Part shown: positions 11,657-23,888 of the stretch, one piece after another
How the letters are laid out: each line of letters starts with the position of its first letter
Position numbering within the stretch: position 1 is the stretch's first letter
Assembly (NCBI GenBank): GCA_036872755.1
Contig: JAVHNS010000006.1
Coordinates: 248,001 to 312,000 of the forward strand
Length of the DNA: 64,000 nucleotides
Reading direction: 5' to 3'
Origin: Orbilia blumenaviensis
Lineage: Eukaryota; Ascomycota; Orbiliomycetes; Orbiliales; Orbiliaceae
The notes under the pieces: model-generated
What the model saw: the letters and a program-made list of their open reading frames with translations, nothing else
What the model was told of the DNA's origin: nothing
Databases searched by the model: none
Translations under genes and position numbers: made by a program

Positions 11657-13458
11657 GGTCTTTTTTTTTTTTAAAAAAAAAAAAAAATTTATAAACTATG
11701 TATATTGTGGTTGTTTTGCCGTCTGGCGGGGGATATACTGGGGTAATGAATTATGGATCGGATATCCCGGGTTATCGATAAGACACAGATGGGGGATGAT
11801 ATCAGATTTAAATTCGGTAGGAAAAAGATGCAAGTACGTATTAGTACCGTCTAAGAGGTAATATAAATATCCAGCGGTTGGTATCGACGGTAGTTGCAGT
11901 TAGTCGATTTGATTTAAATTAGCTTAGATATAACGGTCGAAGGAGCCAGATGAGACAAAAACGATGTAATGCCGCAAAGCTAGAGAGGCCTGGTAGTTAG
12001 TTAGGGGCTGAATAAGAAAGAAAAGAAAAGAAAAAAGCTTAAAAAGTGCCTCATACGACGAGTGAATACAGCTGTACAGGTCGAGAAAGTTATGTATTCA
12101 AACCCGCCGACCTGCGAAAAAAAAAACCTTAAAAACCAGTTTGCCAAGCCCGACCCGTGATAGCAGGATTCAGAAAGATATTTTCCATGTGAGGTATCTA
12201 GTAGTCGCGCATGCATGCATTTTAATGCAGGAAAAGGATGCGATGTACCTTTTTTTCTCCGCGTGGACGTCGCACAACCTACACTTTTGGTCCCGATCAT
12301 CTCAGCCTCGTCGAGATCCTTCGAGCTTAGGCGGCAGTTTGTGGTATTTTGCGCGTAGCAACACAAAGCATCAACGTTGAACCGACCCTTCGACCGATTA
12401 TAGATTGACTTTCCGGTCGGTAATAGTGCGACATAGCATAAAGCTTGCTAGTCATAGGGGTTTTATATATATACTCCCAAAAACAGCCTAAGCTGGCCTC
12501 GTAAACCAGCCTCCACGAAGTTAACCTACACTGTTTCTTGATGACTATAAATACATGCATGTGTGTGTTGTTGTTCGTAGGCCCTCGCTAGCATAAGTCA
12601 GTTAATTTAGCACAATTGTGCTGCGGGTTATAACCACACCAAACGTTCCTGAAACGGCACAAAAAATGTAGTTAGCTATGTAATTAATTATACGGGAAAG
12701 ACAAGAGTAAAAAAAGATGGTATTCTTTTTTTTTTTCAAGAGCCCAGATTCGTACCATATGAGCTAGGTCGAATGGTACTAATCGGTATGTAAACAAACC
12801 TACCAACCAGGTGAATAGATGTCTAATACGCAGATATATAGATAACTTCAGCGTTCACCAGCTAGCCAATAACTCGAAAAGTAAACCAAATAAATATACA
12901 GACTGGTAAAAAACAAACTAGTAAGCAAACCGGGTAGACAGGCTGGGTAGACTGGGTAGACACGTGGGCCATGCTGTGTTACGTATACGTGCTAGCTGGT
13001 GTATGTGGCCCCGACTTTGGGCTTTTAAGAAAGTGAATTTCATCTGTTTATGTGCTTGTCTTTCTCGCTTAAGTAGATGGTTGTATTCCTTTGGTTCGGA
13101 TAGCTAACTATATATTATTTTAAAAGGAAATAGGATGCCATATTATACAGCTTCAATCTAGTTAGTTAGCCAGCCGGGACGCCAAACGCTAGGCGCGGTG
13201 CCAGCAGCCGGCTCACCTGCTACCCAACTAATCCATTTTGAGATCTTAAAATATACTGTACGGAACGGTATTTCAATATCATACTATTTATTACATTATA
13301 CATAAATAATCGTCAGCGGGGTATCGACTACGCATGTCGATAGTCACCTCCAGCTCGAAATATCTGCCACAAAAAAGGTCCTATATGCCATCTATCATAC
13401 CAAATCCGAACCAAAAATTAAAAAGAAAACTTAGATGCCCCGAAAAATAAAGGTAGCT
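11657..13458. other. Intergenic region, no gene seen
   Basis: It begins with a near-palindromic T14/A14 tract at about 11660-11687, just upstream of FbZ-C. The rest is AT-rich with small frames (12001-12366, 12141-12380, 12327-12560) that do not look coding. A four-base-type repeat (TAGACAGGCTGGGTAGACTGGG) occurs near 12933-12962. Confidence 0.5.
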
Positions 13459-14435
13459 TTAAACAAGACACCTAAGATCATTGATAGTCCACTGACAAGT
13501 CGGATCCGACGCACTCCCCGAATCTTGCACAACGTCCACACCCAAACTAAAGACATTACAAAACACAAACCCACCGACAGCATCAAGTCCAAATTGGTAA
13601 GTAACACACCCAGAAGTAGATAAACAAAAGTTTTTGCATTCCTGAATAGTTCGGGCGGAGACACCGTCCGGTGGTGAGGCTATTTCGGCGTAGGTTTGGT
13701 CTAGGAAACCTTGGCTTCCAGGAATACCGACGCATCCGATGATGCCGCAGGCAATTGAGGGGCCAGTTATGGTGACTGTTTCCGTGGCGGAGGCGGTGGC
13801 GGTTGCGAAGGAGGTCTCGGTTGCGGTTAGGGGTCCGAGGGTTGTCTGCATTGTCCGGACGATGCCATATTAGTTATCTCTTTTTATAATATAATCAACA
13901 CCCAAGAAAACTTGATATCAAAGATACTCACAGTAGCGGTATTGGTAACCGTCGCAACAGTAGTAGTAAAAGTCTCAGTCACAGCCGGCGACGGCGACTC
14001 AATAAAACAAGAACAAGCACTGCTAACCCTACTAGCAGGATACGTAGCCGACAGCCAAGCAGGATATCCAATCTCCCCCCTCTTAACAAAAGTATTAACA
14101 GCAGTAGGATACTCCGTCTGATAAGTCGTCTCTATGTTTGTAATCGTGACCGTTTCGGGTACGGTGACGGTTATGGGTTCTGGGGTTTCGGTTGCCGTTG
14201 CAGAGGCGGTGGCTGTGATTTGGAGGGTGTTGGTGAGGGTGGATTGGAGCCATTCTGAACAGAAGAGGGAAGCAGAGCTGCTGTATCGCTTGTCGCGGAG
14301 GTTGCGGAGGGCATTGTCGGCGTTGCAGCCGGCGCTGCCGCTTCGTCGATTTATGAAGCCTTTGGGGAGACCTTCTGGGAGAGCTTGGGAGGTGGCGGCG
14401 AAGGCCGCGAGGATGAGGAGGGATTTCAAGGACAT
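13459..14435 (-). CDS. Secreted Thr/Ser-rich protein with Cys-rich PAN/Apple-like C-terminus (296 aa, 2 exons)
   Basis: Exons are 14435-13932 and 13845-13459. The phase-0 intron has donor GTGAGT, branch CTAAT and acceptor TGCAG. The N-terminus is a signal peptide (about 1-19, MSLKSLLILAAFAATSQA). Possible dibasic processing sites are RR30-31, KR49-50 and KR118-119. A short module with FCSEWL and ACSCF motifs alternates with Thr-rich, presumably O-glycosylated linkers. The C-terminal 100 residues contain eight cysteines (201, 206, 238, 242, 248, 264, 285, 294) with the CxxFC...CVTYQF pattern of fungal PAN/Apple-like domains. It is divergent from, and paralogous to, the gene at 16607-17886: both share FCSxxL and SSACxCxxxPSPxVT segments. 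Likely wall-associated or extracellular. Confidence 0.8.
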
Positions 14436-16606
14436 GGCTAAGAAATATGTACGTATTATGGATGATATATGGGTATCTTATGTATTTAATTATGATTAAA
14501 AAGTAGTGTATATAGTAGGGAGATAATCGATAAACAAAAAAGTGTAAAAGAATCAGCACCGCACTCTCTCCTACGAGAACCAGTCAATGCAAGGTATGAC
14601 TCGCAATTATATAAACTTGGCGGTTGTGCGATTCAAAAAAAAAAAGGTTGAGATTGACCGGAGTGAGGATACCGCCGCTAATATATACTACTTTATATAA
14701 ACTGTGCGGCTGGCAGGCAACCTCGTAGGGATGCTTTGTGCGATATGGCCCTAACATGCGTGTTCACCGTTGTTTGCGAGAGCACAATCTAATGGACCAA
14801 ACGCGAGACTAAAACCTCTCCACGGATGGCCGCTAGTTAGTCAGTGTTGGCCTCTGCACTGCCAAAACACCAAGGGGGAAAACTTAATCAAGATGCAGTT
14901 AGTCATTAAGACGCCGCAGAAGCCCGAAAAAAACAATTTTTAAAAAAAGCCCGATCATGTATCTGCAGGGTCCTAGCTTCGAGGGATTAGATTCCCCACA
15001 AGGCCGAGAAAAACCAACAAAGCGCGAATATACTTAATAATGCAAAATGACATCGGTGTCTGCGGATCGTATGATCTTTGTGCTATGTTGGTTAACTGTG
15101 TATTCGATGGTATGACATGTCGGCCGCCTATTTGGTCAACATGAAAAGAGGAGTTCGAATTCAGCTCGCTTGGAAAACACGGCAACGGAGACTCTGTATC
15201 CTTTCTCAGGCTGCGGCTGGCTATAGAGGTAGTTAAAGTATTAACCTATAGTATAATATAGCATAGTCATAGCGGCGCACACTCCGTCGGCCTTCAGGGT
15301 GGTCACGAACTCCAAGAATTCCCTCGCGGTTTCCGAGATATCAAACAGAAAAAGAAGAACCCAAACCTACCAAGATACCATTTCATCCTATCGCGGCCCT
15401 GAAAGATGCGCCACCTCTTCAATCCCTCCAAGCGAACCCCTATAGCTCATAGGCCGCGAAAGGGCGACAGCCTTGCAAAAAACACAAAGCCTCCACAAAA
15501 AAAATGAGCCGGCGGTGGAAGTGGGGCCGGTTAGCAGTGGGTACTATTTATGTACTGGGTGGATTAATGATAGAACATGCATGGAATGCCCATGCACACG
15601 CTAACAAACAAACTTTCTAAAAGTGACGATTGAGGAAACGTCGCCAAATCCGACGGTTGCTAGAGCTTTTTGCGAGGTCTTCGCAGAATGGTTCCGAACC
15701 GGGAAATAGCGTTTGAGGGGAAGTCGCACAAAGTTGCCGGATCGGGGGTCGCTAAGTAAGGCTAGAGAACGCTAACCTAATCAGGGTTCGGTTAGATCGC
15801 TCAGAAAGGCAGTGTGCCCTGTCACTCAGCCGCACTCTTCTGATTTGCTAAATACAACAGTTCCGGTGTGTTGGTTGCTGCAACATGATAGCTGCAGGGC
15901 TAGACATCCTTCCCCCCTTTCTTTCGCTTTTGATTGCCAACGGCTGATAAGTTATAATCGTCCTAGTTATCGTGTAGGCTGACGCAAGTTTGCAGGGTGT
16001 AACCTAGCTGTTTGTGATCAAAAACCAAAAAAGGGTCCGGCAGAACGGCGATTCGACTATTCCAATTCTGGCTCGGGTACGTTCGAATGTTCGAACGCTC
16101 GTACTCATGAACAAAGTTTTTGACAACGATACGATGCATGGAAGTTTGGATATTATTGGATATCCACTAAGCCCTATAGCCCAGAGAAATCACTCGCACA
16201 AGTTAACGGTTAGCCATAGGGCGGATGCTAGTTAGTAAGGGAGGGGGCCGCGATGTTGATTCTATGCCGCTATCCGAAGTCCGTTGAGGCTTTGTTCCAG
16301 TATTCGGGTCAGACCCTTCTATGTAAAAGATCGGGATTATATAACAAGTCCAGGCTCTGCCCCATGTTTTAGTTTTTGTCGCCTCCATCCACATGCATCG
16401 GCCAGCTTTAATTTGTATTCAGGAATCGGTATCGGTCGCACGATTGTTCTTGGTTCTTCCTTCTTATATATAATAGTTTGCATCTTCAACTCTACTTCCA
16501 GTGGACAGTTGTCCATTTCCCATTTGTACTTCAGTTTACCATCTCCTCGGGTCTATCTATCTGCAGTACTACCCAAGGAATTTAATCTATTAATTGCGAA
16601 AAAGAA
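14436..16606. other. Divergent intergenic region between the two secreted-protein genes
   Basis: No gene supported. A TATA-type AT-rich stretch (about 14450-14530) lies upstream of the minus-strand gene, and CT-rich sequence (16480-16560) lies upstream of the plus-strand gene. Scattered frames (14973-15185, 16014-16235) look random. Confidence 0.5.
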
Positions 16607-17886
16607 ATGGTTGGCGTACCGACGATTCTGGTGGGTTTAGCCCATTTGGCCGCTGTAACCTTTGCCTCCCCGATTGCATTAGAAAAGCGGGCGCCCGAGT
16701 ACTGCAATTCAGGTGGTATTTCTCGACTAGCCTCGCTTCTTGATTCCAATTCGGCAACGGCTTTCTGCAGCCAATACCTGGCTATCCCAACTATCACTGT
16801 CCCTGCGACGCAGACACTTGAGTCTTACACTACTGTGACCGCGACGGTGGATGAGTATGAAGCTACGACGCAGACAGTCTCTACTGAGTAAGTTATACTC
16901 CGATATTCCACGTATCTCTATAGTTCGAGGGTAATCAGGCTAACGGAATACTAGAACCCTGCTATTTACGGTCACCACTGTAGTAGCGACTGTTCCTACA
17001 ACGGTTGCCACTTCCGTCCAAACATCCACCAGCATTTCGACCTCCACAGTTACACCAGATCGTGTTACCATAACTACTACAGTCTGGTATACAGCCGGTG
17101 TTCAGAAGCGTGAAGTCGGACTCGAAAAGCGAGATATTGAGGTCCCTGGGTATATCCGCGGATTTGCTTCTGCAGTAGTATCTAGTGCTTGCAAGTGCCT
17201 GGATATTCCTTCGCCGTCGGTTACGGCCACGGAGACAGTCTATAACCCCAATACTATCAATACCCAGGTCACTAAGACCGTTACAAATATCGTCCATGCC
17301 ACTCTAACTGTAAGTTGAGAAGTCGAGTCTCAGAACACATGTACTTCGATCCAAGGGCAATTGCTAATGATTTAATCCAAACCAGGTCTCGTCAACCTCC
17401 ACTGTCCGCCAAACCTCTTACGTTCCAGTCACCAGCATCTCAACTTACGTCTCCACCACGATCACTACGATTACCGCCGCCACACCAACTTTCACTTCCA
17501 CCATTTCCAGTGCGTTTAGACCACAATGCACTGCCATCCTCAGCCGTCCAAAACTATATACCGCAATTCAACCCCGTAGATCCTGGGCTTACCCGTTCGC
17601 AACGACTCCAATCCCCAATGGCGGCCTTAACGAATACACATTCAGCCAGTGCTGCGAATTCTGCTATAAGGCAACGGATTGCGGACAATTCTATACCTAC
17701 CAGGCCAGCCCTGGAGATTGGCGGTGCCAAATTATCTTCAGTTATGATACGGTCACCACGGGTGTTTCGGCACAGTGTCCAAAGGGTAGAGTTGAAGGTG
17801 AGGGCGTCTCGGGTCAAGCTGTTTGGGCTCCTGGCAATCAAGCTCGTGGTATTGGTCCGTGCTATGGTTACAATGTTCCCATTTAA
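16607..17886 (+). CDS. Secreted Thr-rich protein with Cys-rich PAN/Apple-like C-terminus (378 aa, 3 exons)
   Basis: Exons are 16607-16887, 16955-17309 and 17386-17886. Introns use GTAAGT donors with CTAG and CCAG acceptors, in phases 2 and 0. The reading frame of exon 3 is not the longest open frame there: the correct frame continues the Thr-rich repeat and gives QCCEFCYKATDCGQFYTYQ. The signal peptide is about 1-20, with KR27-28 as a likely kexin site. FCSQYL and SSACKCLDIPSPSVT segments match the paralogue at 13459-14435. Exon 2 carries two more KR pairs, and exons 2-3 carry long Thr/Ser/Val linkers likely to be O-glycosylated. The C-terminal domain has about nine Cys with the CCxFCxxxxxC signature of PAN/Apple-like modules. 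It probably acts outside the cell, in adhesion or carbohydrate/protein binding (inferred). Confidence 0.8.
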
Positions 17887-18093
17887 GGGAGTATATTAAG
17901 GTATTTCAGTTTGTATTTATATACTAGGCATATCCTTGGAGTTCCCTTCGTTCTACACAGATATTCCCGTCTTCTTCTACATGTATAGTTACTACAAGCC
18001 AGTCCGCGTTCTAATGCATTAATGAATAATCACTTCCTCTTATTCTATACCATTCTATAAATATAATAATATTGAATATCACATTGATCTGAT

Positions 18094-19587
18094 CTACAAA
18101 GCCTTCAAGTCCTTCCAAAACGGCTGCCACCCCTCCTCCATAGGCTCCACAACCCCACCGCCAGTAACCCACCTCTCCGCAAACCGATCGTTATGCCTCA
18201 TGAGAATATGCGTAGCCAGCCCAGATATATGAGGAAAGCCGTCTAAAGCCCTTTCGCTCGAGTAATTACCATCCCAATCCGCTTTTTCCCCGGGTTTCTC
18301 ATCCCTACAGAACTGACAAGTATAAGGTCGGTATTTATGCTCACTCTGCCCCGTCCCCACTCTTTTCGCCGTATACGAATCCACCCAATCGCTGAGTAAC
18401 AGACAGCTTAGCTGCCGCCCTGTTTCGCGATCCTGTCCGAATAACATCATCATGTACTTCCTACACGTATCCCAAAGAAATTTATTTCTACCACCCGGAA
18501 CACTCGCCCACCCGTTCCCCTCCCAGAGGTGTTTGTAATCAGTATGGAACAGATCTTCAGTAGTCCTCCATATAATCTGCCCAGCTCTAAACCCTTGAGG
18601 ATTCTCCGCCCTAACAACCCTCAATACTGAAGCCGACAGTGCTTGTACGAACATCAACACCCCATCTTCGAGATATTCCCTAAACTCCTCCCTCCCCGCC
18701 AACGGCCAGTATCGTCCGAAGGTGGCTTTGTCGGTTTCGTATATCCTTGTCATTACCTTTATAACCCCGTCCATTTCGGTACCATACATCATTCGATGAT
18801 CGATTTCACTCCATATTGCTGCCACGCTTCCGGGGTATGTGGTCTTTCGAATGTTGATTTTATAGGTCCACTTTGATACGAATCGGCCGCTGATGATTCG
18901 CGCGCGGGGTGGTAGTTGGTCTTTGATAAGGAAAATAGCGTCGTTGTAGTGGATCGCGCCGGACCAGACGTTAGGTTGATTGTCGATGAGCGTTGGCGGG
19001 ACTTTAATCTCTGGCCAGTGCATAAGGAAATCTGATACCACTATAAATCACCCCCCAGCACAGCCCAGACAAGTAAAAGGAAAGAGAATGATATCAGCAC
19101 ATTTTCTCTTTGAAACGGAAACTATAACTAAATGAATATGATAAGACTAGGCCAAAAAAAAAAAGGGTAGCTTACACCAAAAATACCGCTCATAGCACGA
19201 AGCGCAGTATGTCCGATAATATATCCCGCCCACGTAGACTATTCTAAACGACCGCTTATTCGTATTGAAGCAATCAAAGCAGGCCATCGTTCTCCCGCAT
19301 AGGATCGCTAGCGCTTGGCTATAGTAATTCACTCTTTGATCGTATTTCCCGCTGGCGACGCATACCGGCGGTGGGTTGTTACTGATAATGGTGTGGAAAG
19401 AATGATTGTTGTGACGTAGTTTTGGATACTTTGATAAGAAAGTGTACCAGAGGAAATTACTCGGTATGGTCAATTTATTCCGAAGGTTTCGGCAGGTTGA
19501 TGCCAGCAACTTGGTATCGCGGGGGAGAGGTAAGAAGAGGCAAATCTGGATCAGTAGTTCGATAGGAAGCGTGTCTAGAGTCGACAT
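18094..19587 (-). CDS. FbZ-D: F-box protein with two zinc-type motifs (452 aa, 2 exons)
   Basis: Exons are 19587-19176 and 19040-18094. The phase-1 intron has donor GTAAGC and acceptor TATAG. The F-box starts almost at the N-terminus (5-42, DTLPIELLIQICLFLPL). CxxC pairs are C103/C106 and C128/C131, with the intron six codons after C131. Exon 2 shows the family motifs DYKHLW and MMLFGQ and ends with the clearest finger of the set: C379/C382 and H415/H420 (THILMRHNDRF). It has no long low-complexity spacers, so it is the most compact complete member and the best reference for the family. It lies 398 bp downstream of FbZ-E on the same strand. Confidence 0.88.
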
Positions 19588-19985
19588 GTTTACTGTGCGA
19601 GCGAAATGCCCGATGGGACTCTAGTATATCAAAGAAGATGATTATACAACGTGTCGTTGCATATTTAATACCGGGAGAAGCAAACCTACGTTGGACAGGA
19701 ACTTGTACATAACGTTGGAATCATCGGCTTCGCGAATTCGCCGAAAATGGATATGTTGTAATTTGAGGGCAGCAACACAAAATCCCCCCGGTGTAGCTAC
19801 GTAGAGACCCTAAGGCCCAAGCTAAAATAATTAACTAATCCTCCACCACGAGCCGCAGAGTTCGAGACAAAACCTGGTCATTCTTCATTGAAAGCCAAGG
19901 CCCTCTGGATATGTAGGAGCGCACTTGCCGTACACAATGGTACTTCGAACAGATGTATCCTATATATCCCTCCTCAAGTGTTTAA
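19588..19985. other. Spacer between FbZ-E stop and FbZ-D start
   Basis: 398 bp carrying the FbZ-E 3' end and the FbZ-D promoter. No gene seen. A likely tandem duplicate arrangement, since both neighbours are paralogues in the same orientation. Confidence 0.5.
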
Positions 19986-21484
19986 CTAGTCGAATGTGAT
20001 TAAGCGGTCTGAAGGGGGATAGAAACGAGAGCACCCATCTGGCAGGCGGCGTCCACTGCAATCATGTCTCGGATTCCCGCTGAGAGCAGGCCATTCCTTA
20101 GAGTCCGCCCATATCCACTTTTGCAAGGTATAAGGAGCTGCTTCCCTAGAATACATATATTGTCGGAATGCTATTATCGACTGGTTCGTCCCATCCAAGA
20201 GTATCGTCAAAATTTCATGCGCCTTTTCGTATTGCCACGGCGGGCTATGGGCGGGTAATATAGGGCCCGACTGGTTAAAGATAGTGACGCATAGATCAGC
20301 CATAAGGAGTCCAATCCGTGGACAGATCCAACGTTCGAAAGTCCAGTTGGGCCCCCACCAGGTGGGATCATCAAGCAGACTCTGCCTCTCTTGAGGCGGT
20401 AGCGTCAGACCATACCACAGCGATTCCCCAAGGACTAGGCGCACATGTACGGTTGGGGCTGCGTAGACGATGCTGAACTGTCGAAATGATTCGAGATATA
20501 CTGACATACACAGCCAAAGGGTGTGCAAGGCGCTACGGCTCAGGCTGATATTGAAAGAGAAGTGGTCAAACAGACGACTAGTAAATCGTGATCTCCATTT
20601 CGTTGCGTCGTCGATGGGCCCGATATGTAGTTCGACTAGTTTCCGTGCACGTGAGAGTCGTATGGCGCCCTCTACTCTCTCGCGATCGGTGATTGGAATC
20701 CCACGGGAATTTAGATCAGGGAACCATTTTCGGAACTCCTCGGAGCCTAGCGAATGGAATCGAAAAGAGAGCAAGACCAAATATTTGGTTCTGGTTAGCT
20801 TACAAACCTCTTCTTTCGCAACGGTGTTCCATAGCAAATATATCATAAAGACCGATCATACTTACTGAGTTGCGGGGTTGCGGCAGCACAAGACCTACAG
20901 TAGTAAGCCCGATGGGGATAACATCTGTGAGTCTCTCCGGGGGCTCTATGGGTATAGCAGCCGGTTCGTGTTGGATACACCAAATGTGTAGAGAACTGCA
21001 GTCGAGGGAGTGTTGGCTCCGTAACAGAGCTTGCGAAACCACGATCTTCCAAAGGTAGGTCCACAAGAAGCAAACAGTTTGAGCAATGACAGACGGAATT
21101 CCCAGAAAGAACTCTGCCGGCTTGTAGCCAATAGTTGCGGAATGGCAGATATTGCCTTACGTCCCAGTAACTCATAACCTTTTTGGCCCACTCCAATTGC
21201 GTAAAAGAAACAGGAGGGTGCAATGGGAGTTGTTGTTGCTCCAGTGAGTACAAGTCTGCCTCGTGGAGAATATTTGCATTAGGGGAATTCTCCCTGATGT
21301 CGCTGAAGTGCTGAAGGATCCCAATCCGGATTTTGCGATACCAAAGATATTGATTACCCGTACCGAGACGCATACAGAACATGCGACATGTAATAGCCCA
21401 TGCGGCAACATCCGCCGCGGGGAGGAACGTTGCAATTCTATAGTGTATCTCGAGAGGGAAGTTCATTAGAAAGTTAGAGGACAT
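19986..21484 (-). CDS. FbZ-E: F-box family member lacking the C-terminal finger (459 aa, 2 exons)
   Basis: Exons are 21484-20866 and 20746-19986. The phase-1 intron has donor GTAAGT, branch GCTAAC and acceptor GCTAG. The F-box is at about 6-40 (NFPLEIHYRIATFLPAADV). CxxC pairs are C134/C137 and C196/C199, with the intron seven codons after C199 (six in all other members). The region between the pairs is expanded and contains extra Cys/His (around 176-192). Exon 2 keeps a similar length but has no CxxC...HxxxxH motif: the C-terminus has only two cysteines eight residues apart (HDCSGRRLPDGC). It is the most diverged member, possibly specialised or losing function. Confidence 0.78.
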
Positions 21485-23259
21485 TTTGGATTGATCTCGT
21501 TGTAGATATATTTAAAAGGATTGGTGTAGTGTTTAAGAATGTCGTATGAAGATGTATGCAGTCGGTGTGAATGACGGATATGGATATGATGCTGTGGTTG
21601 TAGCCTTCAAAGTAGACGCGATCGAGTTCGAGAAAGCTAGTGGAAGCAGCTCACTACAATTCTCCAACAGCGCTACATTTATGATCATTCGAACAAAAAA
21701 CGGCCGCAGGTGCTTTTATCATCTAATATTATCAGATTTTGGATATCAAATTTGATCGATCGTGGGATCTTCTTACGGCCAACATAAAATTCGTATAATT
21801 GGTCTAATAATCAGACTTGCCGATTACCCTTGCTCTTACCTCGCAGATCTAGGTCGAACCGATCGCTTACCGGGGTACTAACTGACATGCAACATTAATG
21901 TAGGTTCGCTGCCAATTATTCCTTAAATGTTGATATTTGAGAAAGAATTATATTCATATCGAAACAGTCCTACAGTCATTAATTCATTAATTCAGTGATG
22001 TAGACCTCGTCAATGATAAAGGTTAAACGGGTTCGACAGAGAAACTATCTGGCCAGACGCTGTAAAGAAGCTTTTAAGCCGGTAATTAGTATAAAGTAGG
22101 CTCCTCAGCATGCTAGTGAATAATGACACCACAATATTTCAGTGGCTTTGAAGCCTGCGGTTATTAATATCATTCCAAAAGTATCCCGCAATATGATACA
22201 GCATCTCAACCGTTTACAAGTACAAAAGCAATTAGGCTCGGAAATACTCTGATCTCTCCAGGGCAATAGAGGATTCAAATCTACATGTTCAGAAATATCC
22301 AATTCAACTAGCCTCGTAGTAAACCTCGAATATGTGTATACCCTCGGCTTTAACTATGAAGAGCTTGAGCTCTTGTACGCCGCACTTCTTGTCTGTCCAT
22401 AAGATAGACATAATACTTGAATTTGTATAGGGCTATGGATATCTGGCAAGGATGCCCTCGTATATGCCTAATATGGCAACACTTACCTGGCCGATGTATC
22501 GGTGTTAAGTTTTTCTGCTCGTGCGGTTATCGCTTGTAACTAGGGCCGACGGGGACAGGTACTTAAAGTTTTGGAAAAGAGGTACATTACTTCGGGATTA
22601 GAACTTTCCGCTTTAATCTATGACCTAAACCAACTCTATAGTCACACAAAATGAGACCTAAAGGAGCGAAATCCATTGAGAAGGACCTTTAGCTTTCCCA
22701 TTTCCGGCATATATAGTGGAGACTACTTCAGATATGGAAATGTAGACAGCTTTTTACTCGACACATGAGTTTACAAAAAAAAACTGTACGGTATATCTTT
22801 GTGTTAGGCTCCTTGAATCCCTTTCTACCCAATATTCTCATACGGTGGTTTTAAAAATGCGTATATGAGCCCTCTGCCCGAGCTTTGATTTCCAATATTC
22901 TCTCCTAATCACTAGGAAGCAGAAAATCTCAGTTCGAACCTATCAAGATCTTCTAAGACCTATAGTATAGCTTCCTTTAGAAGCCCATCACAAATATCTA
23001 TTGTTTTTCAATATCGCAATGACAAACAGTACTGCGATACCCATATTCAGGGGTAGCGTTGATTAACAAAAAATTCCGGGTTCGTATATATACATAGACA
23101 AAAATTTTCGTGCCTCCATCCACTTCCCGAGTCCGCCTCATCGGGGGCTCATCTTGAAAGGTACTTTTTAGCCATCCTCGAAATGATGGTCTTATGAACA
23201 ATAAGCCTATGGCAGAGCAATTCAATGACTAATAGCTCTACTTCATGCTAGGAATCACA
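21485..23259. other. Intergenic region, no gene seen
   Basis: AT-rich spacer. The frame at 21546-21755 (plus) lies in the FbZ-E promoter and has no support. Nothing recognisable up to the decayed gene that begins near 23260. Confidence 0.5.
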
Positions 23260-23888
23260 TTATTGCCTTAAAAGCACATATGCAAATTATCTGAATGGTG
23301 TTAAGGCCGGAACTTTTGATTTCAACTCTGCTTTTGCCGACCAGTTCTTCATGTCTGAGGCTGGAAATGGCGCCAAAGCCGGAATGTTCTGAGCGGTATG
23401 CAACGCGGTCTTGTTTTCTTGCGCAAATTCTGCCAAGCCTCAAGCTGTGAGTGTGGACGCTGGTTAGTGGCTTTTCTTTGCATACGAGGATCTGGGCTTG
23501 CGAGCATTAGCTATGACACTAATGAACACAAGATCCTTAATGTTCGGCCTGTGGATATCGCTACGAGGAGTGCGGAGAAGACGCTAGAGACTCAAGTCTC
23601 CACTATCACTTTCACAGAGACTAATGAGGAGAAACCTTCAGTGTCGAGCCCGGAATAAAGCTTGGAGCTTCCGCAGAGGTGTCTGTTGGTATTCCAGCTC
23701 ACGGCCGGTCCTGGCAAAATTATAAGGTATACGCGTCAGCATGGCGAAATCGATTCAATGCTCCGTTTACTGTGGCGTGGAAGTCAAAGTCGACTGGGCA
23801 GACCATGAAAAAGTCGGGGAGCTATGAGGGTGTTTCCGTGTACAGCTTTGACACAAATTACGGTCAGGTCGCTGATGTAGAAGGGTGA
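23260..23888 (+). pseudogene. Decayed gene, tentatively a beta-pore-forming (ETX/MTX2- or aerolysin-like) protein
   Basis: Protein-like sequence runs through three successive reading frames. The first part (about 23280-23467) is interrupted by TGA at 23390 and TAG at 23465. The middle part is in another frame (about 23500-23658, ending in TAA), and the last part in the third frame (about 23655-23888, ending in TGA). The middle part has the alternating Ser/Thr pattern of a beta-hairpin (STITFTETNEE). The last part has PFTVAWKSKSTG and SYEGVSVYSF, like the end of ETX/MTX2-type pore-forming domains. This assignment is by eye and tentative. At least two stops and two frame changes make it a pseudogene. 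Introns could explain one break but not all. Confidence 0.45.

Noticed and set aside
17315..17899. 194-codon plus-strand open frame rich in Arg/Pro/Ser
   Set aside because: The real exon 3 (17386-17886) is in a different frame that continues the Thr-rich repeat and the CCxFC domain from exon 2.
21546..21755. 69-codon frame divergent from FbZ-E
   Set aside because: Lies in the promoter of FbZ-E with no protein features.
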